A stretch of DNA of 8,974 bases, from contig CALEYM010000881.1 of the NCBI GenBank assembly GCA_937926185.1, positions 1 through 8,974 of the forward strand, given 5' to 3'. Below the pieces are notes generated by a model. That model was not told the origin of the DNA, searched no databases, and saw nothing but the letters and a program-made list of their open reading frames with translations. A program made the position numbers and the translations under genes. Origin of the DNA: an uncultured Bacteroidota bacterium. GTDB taxonomy: Bacteria > Bacteroidota > Bacteroidia > Chitinophagales > Saprospiraceae. Position 1 is the stretch's first letter. Each line of letters opens with the position of its first letter. Of this stretch, positions 6,418 to 8,974 are shown piece by piece.

Positions 6418-8136
6418 TTAATGATACCTATTATCTCCGGAGGGCAGAGTAATATCCTTCACCATCAATCCCAGCACCCGCTGCCCCCTCCACGAATCTT
6501 CGTATAGCTGATACGCCAGGTCAAACGTTTTCCCCTGCACGGCGGAAAAAGCCGTTCCCAGTCCGAAGCCGATACCCGTAAACACGGGCCCGTCGCCCTG
6601 GTGCACCGATAGTTTTACATGGTTACCGGCCAACAGCCGGCTTTGACCGGTATCGGTCACGCCGTTGGTGCGGAATACCGGGTTCATATTGCCGGGGCCG
6701 AAGGGTTCGAATTGTTTCAGGGTGCGCCAGAATTTGGGCGTAATGTCGGCGAAATCCAGTTGGGCGGCAATTTCCAGTTCCGGCGTTTCGGATTCCGGCG
6801 GCAGGGTTTGGCGTACAACATCTTCGAATTGTTCCATAAAAGCGGGTATGTTTTCTTCCGGCAACTGTACCCCTGCCGCGTGCGCATGGCCGCCGAAAGA
6901 CAAAAAAAGGTGTTCGCAGCGGCTCAGGGCCGTGTACAGGTCGAACCCGGGCACCGAACGCGCCGAGCCCACGACCCGCCCTTCGCTCCGGGTGAGCACC
7001 ACGGTTGGCCGGTGAAAAGCTTCCACCATGCGGCTGGCCGCGATGCCGATAATGCCTTTGTGCCAGGAGGGGTCGTACAACACGATGCTTTTGCGTTGCG
7101 CCAATGCGGGATCGGACAGTATGCGGCGTTTGGCAGTGTCGGTAGTAGATTGATCCACCTCGCGCCGCTGTCGGTTGCGCTGCACCAGGGCGCCGGCAGC
7201 TTCCAGGGCGCTGTTGCGTTCGGTGGCCAGCAGCAGGCGCACGGCGTCGCGGGCGTCGCCCAGGCGGCCGGCGGCATTGATCAGGGGGCCGAGGCCGAAC
7301 ACGACGTCGCTGATGGAAAGCGGATACCGGCGTCCACTGCGCTGGATGAGCGCCCAAAAGCCGAGTCGCGGATCGCGGTTGAGTTTTTGCAGGCCGAAAT
7401 GCGCCAAAACGCGGTTTTCGCCGGTTATATGCACGATGTCGCAGGCAATACTGACGGCCACCAGGTCGAGCAAATAGGCGAGTTCTTCCGCAGGCGTATG
7501 GTAGCGCAGCGCCAGCGCCTGGGCGAGTTTGAAGGCGATGCCGCAGCCGCTTAGTTCTTTGTACGGATAAGGGCAGTCGGGTCGTTTCGGATCGAGGTTT
7601 GCCGCGGCGGCCGGCAAATCGCCTTCCGGCAAATGGTGGTCGCACACGATAAAATCGATGCCGTACGACCCGGCAAGTGAAATGGCTTTATGCGCCCTGA
7701 TCCCGCAATCCATTGCCACCACGAGCGTCGCGCCGCTGTTGCGGGCATACTCCACTCCTGCCAGGCTCACACCATAGCCCTCCTTGTCGCGGTCGGGCAG
7801 GTAATAATCGAGATTTTGGTGCAGCGGGGAAAGGAACGCGTACATCAGCGCCACGCTGGTGGCGCCGTCCACGTCGTAATCGCCGTACAGGAGAATTCGT
7901 TCGTTTTCGCGAATGGCGCGGTCGAGCCGTTCAACGGCCGGTTCCATATCGGCCATCAGAAAAGGATCGTGTAAATCCGAAAGCCGCGGACGGAAAAACA
8001 ACCGGGCTTCTTCATAATTGCGGACACCCCGCTGTGCCAGCAAGCGGCAAAACACGGGCTGAATGTGTAAAGATTCCTGCAGAACCGATACGAGGGCTTC
8101 GTCGGCAACAAGCTGACGCCAGCGATAGGATGGCAT
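6418..8136 (-). CDS. recJ: Single-stranded-DNA-specific 5'-3' exonuclease RecJ
   Basis: RecJ degrades single-stranded DNA 5' to 3' in recombination (RecF pathway), mismatch repair and base excision repair in the cytoplasm. At 572 residues this is the normal length (E. coli RecJ is 577). The DHH phosphoesterase domain shows GDYDVDG (85-91), MDCG with Asp143, and CDHH (165-168), the metal ligands. NAAGRLGDA (287-295) and SWHKGIIGI (357-365) follow, then the DHHA1 motif GGHAHAAG (415-422). The C-terminal OB-fold region has FEPFGPGNMNPVF (476-488). All core motifs look intact. The ATG at 8136 gives the usual N-terminus. A weak -7 candidate, TACCTTCA on the minus strand at 8171-8178, would give a leader of about 30 bases, but only four of its six fixed bases match. 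The sigma-factor terminator upstream makes a separate promoter necessary. No hairpin terminator follows the stop, so some transcripts may run into the isomerase genes. Confidence 0.97.
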   Translation of the reverse strand: MPSYRWRQLVADEALVSVLQESLHIQPVFCRLLAQRGVRNYEEARLFFRPRLSDLHDPFLMADMEPAVERLDRAIRENERILLYGDYDVDGATSVALMYAFLSPLHQNLDYYLPDRDKEGYGVSLAGVEYARNSGATLVVAMDCGIRAHKAISLAGSYGIDFIVCDHHLPEGDLPAAAANLDPKRPDCPYPYKELSGCGIAFKLAQALALRYHTPAEELAYLLDLVAVSIACDIVHITGENRVLAHFGLQKLNRDPRLGFWALIQRSGRRYPLSISDVVFGLGPLINAAGRLGDARDAVRLLLATERNSALEAAGALVQRNRQRREVDQSTTDTAKRRILSDPALAQRKSIVLYDPSWHKGIIGIAASRMVEAFHRPTVVLTRSEGRVVGSARSVPGFDLYTALSRCEHLFLSFGGHAHAAGVQLPEENIPAFMEQFEDVVRQTLPPESETPELEIAAQLDFADITPKFWRTLKQFEPFGPGNMNPVFRTNGVTDTGQSRLLAGNHVKLSVHQGDGPVFTGIGFGLGTAFSAVQGKTFDLAYQLYEDSWRGQRVLGLMVKDITLPSGDNRYH

Positions 8137-8190
8137 GGTACCTGAATTTGGGTTATACTGGCTGCGGGAGTGAAGGTAGGGAATTTTGGG

Positions 8191-8256
8191 TTTATGAAGG
8201 TTTAGAAAGTTTATGAGGGTTTATGAGGGTTTATGAGGGTTTATAAACTCCCATAA
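8191..8256. repeat. 10-bp tandem repeat, TTTATGAGGG unit
   Basis: Three exact TTTATGAGGG copies (8210-8239) are flanked on the left by degenerate copies TTTATGAAGG (8191) and TTTAGAAAG (8201) and on the right by TTTATAAA (8240). An inverted partial copy, CTCCCATAAAC, then ends next to the T-tract of the sigma-factor terminator. GTTTATAAAC at 8239-8248 is a perfect palindrome at the turn. The array lies between the sigma-factor terminator and recJ. It contains no spacers, so it is not a CRISPR array. Function unknown. Confidence 0.85.
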
Positions 8257-8258
8257 AC

Positions 8259-8287
8259 AAAAAAAGGCCGGTCACAGCTGACCGGCC
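8259..8287 (-). terminator. Strong intrinsic terminator of the sigma-factor gene
   Basis: GGCCGGTCA (8266-8274) and TGACCGGCC (8279-8287) form a perfect 9-bp GC-rich stem with a 4-base loop. On the minus strand it is followed by seven T's (8259-8265). It sits about 30 bases after the sigma-factor stop and isolates that gene from recJ. Confidence 0.95.
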
Positions 8288-8316
8288 TCGTAAAGCGTGC
8301 TTCTTAAGCAATAAAA

Positions 8317-8835
8317 TCAGTTCGGCGTAAACCCGTAATTGGACATGATTTTATCTTTCAGCTCTTTGCGGGCAAAAAATATCCGGCTTTTCACGGTACC
8401 CAGCGGAAGCGCCAGTTCGTCGGCGATTTCCTGGTATTTGAATCCTTCGAAATGCATCAGGAAGGGAACCCGGATACTGTCGTCCAAAGACGAAACCATG
8501 GCATTCAGTTCTTTCAGCAGGATGCCGCCTTCCGCCGCGTTGGCGGTGGCATGGCTGCCAGAGTTCAGGTAATACTGGTTGTCGGTGGTATCCAGTATCG
8601 TGTTGGCTTTTACTTTTTTCCGGTAGTTGTTAATAAAGATGTTCTTCATGATCGTGAACATCCAGGCTTTGAAATTCGTACCGGGCTGAAATTTTTCGCG
8701 GTTCGACAATGCGCGGAAGGCTGTTTCCTGATACAGGTCTTTCGCATCCTCCATATTCTTGGTCAGATTATACGCAAAGGAATGCAGCAGTGTCGTTAAT
8801 CCGCTCAACTTACTATTGAATTCTATGCTTGTCAT
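8317..8835 (-). CDS. ECF-type RNA polymerase sigma factor (sigma-70 family)
   Basis: This 172-residue protein is a group 4 (ECF) sigma factor, which directs RNA polymerase to a set of promoters. Region 2 spans about residues 13-75, with the core-binding stretch MEDAKDLYQETAFRAL (28-43) and the -10-reading segment FKAWMFTIMKNIFINNYRKK (55-74). A linker without obvious motifs follows (76-106). Region 4 (about 108-163) carries the helix-turn-helix YQEIADELALPLGTVKSRIFFARKEL that reads the -35. It has no extra C-terminal domain and no membrane segment. It resembles the short ECF factors conserved across Bacteroidota, which I recognise by style only; the regulon is unknown. It has its own consensus promoter and a strong terminator, so it appears monocistronic. 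No anti-sigma gene follows it; one could lie upstream outside the window, or activity could be set by transcription. Confidence 0.95.
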   Translation of the reverse strand: MTSIEFNSKLSGLTTLLHSFAYNLTKNMEDAKDLYQETAFRALSNREKFQPGTNFKAWMFTIMKNIFINNYRKKVKANTILDTTDNQYYLNSGSHATANAAEGGILLKELNAMVSSLDDSIRVPFLMHFEGFKYQEIADELALPLGTVKSRIFFARKELKDKIMSNYGFTPN

Positions 8836-8866
8836 GGCGATCTTTTTATTTGTGTTTTTGACGGTT

Positions 8867-8898
8867 CAAAGGTATTGTTTTGTTTAACGTCCACCAAA
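8867..8898 (-). promoter_or_regulatory. Promoter of the sigma-factor gene
   Basis: On the minus strand TTTG (8895-8898) is followed after 20 bases by TACCTTTG (8867-8874), a full match to the -33/-7 promoter of the primary Bacteroidota sigma factor. Transcription would begin near 8860, with a leader of about 25 bases to the ATG at 8835. It is the best promoter in the window and suggests basal expression by the housekeeping sigma factor, not only autoregulation. Confidence 0.8.
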
Positions 8899-8907
8899 TA
8901 TTTCTTA

Positions 8908-8921
8908 AACATTTAAATGTT
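8908..8921. promoter_or_regulatory. 14-bp palindrome upstream of the sigma-factor promoter, candidate operator
   Basis: AACATTTAAATGTT is a perfect 14-bp palindrome. Past one mismatch on each side two more pairs extend it to 8905-8924. It is centred about 55 bases upstream of the predicted transcription start, just before the -33 element, a position typical of an activator site. It also covers the first transcribed bases expected from the possible second promoter. The AT-rich context raises the odds of a chance palindrome. Confidence 0.4.
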
Positions 8922-8960
8922 AAATTTTAGCAAAAGTAGATGTTTTAACACTAAAATTTA
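8921..8960. repeat. 10-bp inverted repeat flanking the second -7 element
   Basis: TAAATTTTAG (8921-8930) and CTAAAATTTA (8951-8960) are exact reverse complements separated by 20 bases. The loop holds the TACTTTTG element. The arms are AT-only apart from the inner G/C, so it is not a conventional terminator for anything beyond the window. It could be a two-site operator. Confidence 0.5.
8931..8938 (-). promoter_or_regulatory. Possible second, upstream -7 element for the sigma-factor gene
   Basis: The minus strand reads TACTTTTG, another full match to TAnnTTTG, 64 bases upstream of the first -7. There is no clear -33 TTG at the usual distance, so it may be a weak or regulated second promoter or a chance match in AT-rich DNA. 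It lies in the 20-base loop between the arms of the inverted repeat at 8921-8960. Confidence 0.35.
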
Positions 8961-8974
8961 TGATAAAATATTGA

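Noticed and set aside
6623..7645. 340-residue open frame on the minus strand inside recJ
   Set aside because: It is an out-of-frame shadow of recJ, with an Arg/Pro-rich translation and no motif, while the recJ frame has all family motifs.
8191..8256. CRISPR array
   Set aside because: The units are 10 bp and contiguous with no spacers, and there are no cas genes.
6418..8835. Sigma factor, recJ and isomerases as one stress operon
   Set aside because: A strong terminator separates the sigma factor from recJ, and the isomerases have their own -7 element, so shared orientation is the only link.

Overview
The window looks like chromosomal DNA of a Bacteroidota, probably of the Saprospiria/Chitinophagia kind. 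Three things point there. Several genes are preceded by the phylum's own promoter -7 element (TAnnTTTG), once with a correctly spaced -33 TTTG. The small ECF sigma factor has the sequence style typical of this phylum. Two adjacent long PpiC-type isomerases carry signal peptides ending in the usual ...AQ. Coding DNA is GC-rich and the intergenic DNA is clearly AT-rich. There are no rRNA or tRNA genes, no CRISPR array, and no transposase or phage genes. The genes themselves mostly belong to well-known families.

Layout. On the + strand (22-1635) an ATP-grasp ligase and an OsmC-type thiol peroxidase lie 3 bases apart and look like one transcript. They converge on the minus-strand genes that fill the rest of the window. 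Read in transcription order (high to low coordinates), these are: an ECF sigma factor (8835-8317) with a strong promoter and a strong terminator; a short interval with a 10-bp tandem repeat; recJ (8136-6418); two tandem paralogous secreted PpiC/SurA-like isomerases (6293-4302 and 4277-2295, 24 bases apart), followed by an intrinsic terminator; and a small secreted SnoaL-like protein (2118-1648). No gene-free stretch exceeds about 180 bases.

How they work together. The two isomerases are almost certainly co-transcribed envelope chaperones. They have diverged in a telling way: the upstream copy has lost the first active-site histidine of its second parvulin domain and the downstream copy has kept it. 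The ATP-grasp/OsmC pair may work together (ligation chemistry plus thiol/peroxide chemistry), but the substrate cannot be read from the sequence. RecJ is housekeeping DNA repair and looks unrelated to its neighbours. The sigma factor is alone between its own promoter and terminator, with no anti-sigma gene downstream. Its AT-rich upstream region is dense in inverted repeats, and I consider it the most interesting non-coding part of the window. I see no convincing new multi-gene system. The best leads are the asymmetric isomerase pair, the sigma-factor control region, the 10-bp repeat and the ATP-grasp/OsmC coupling.
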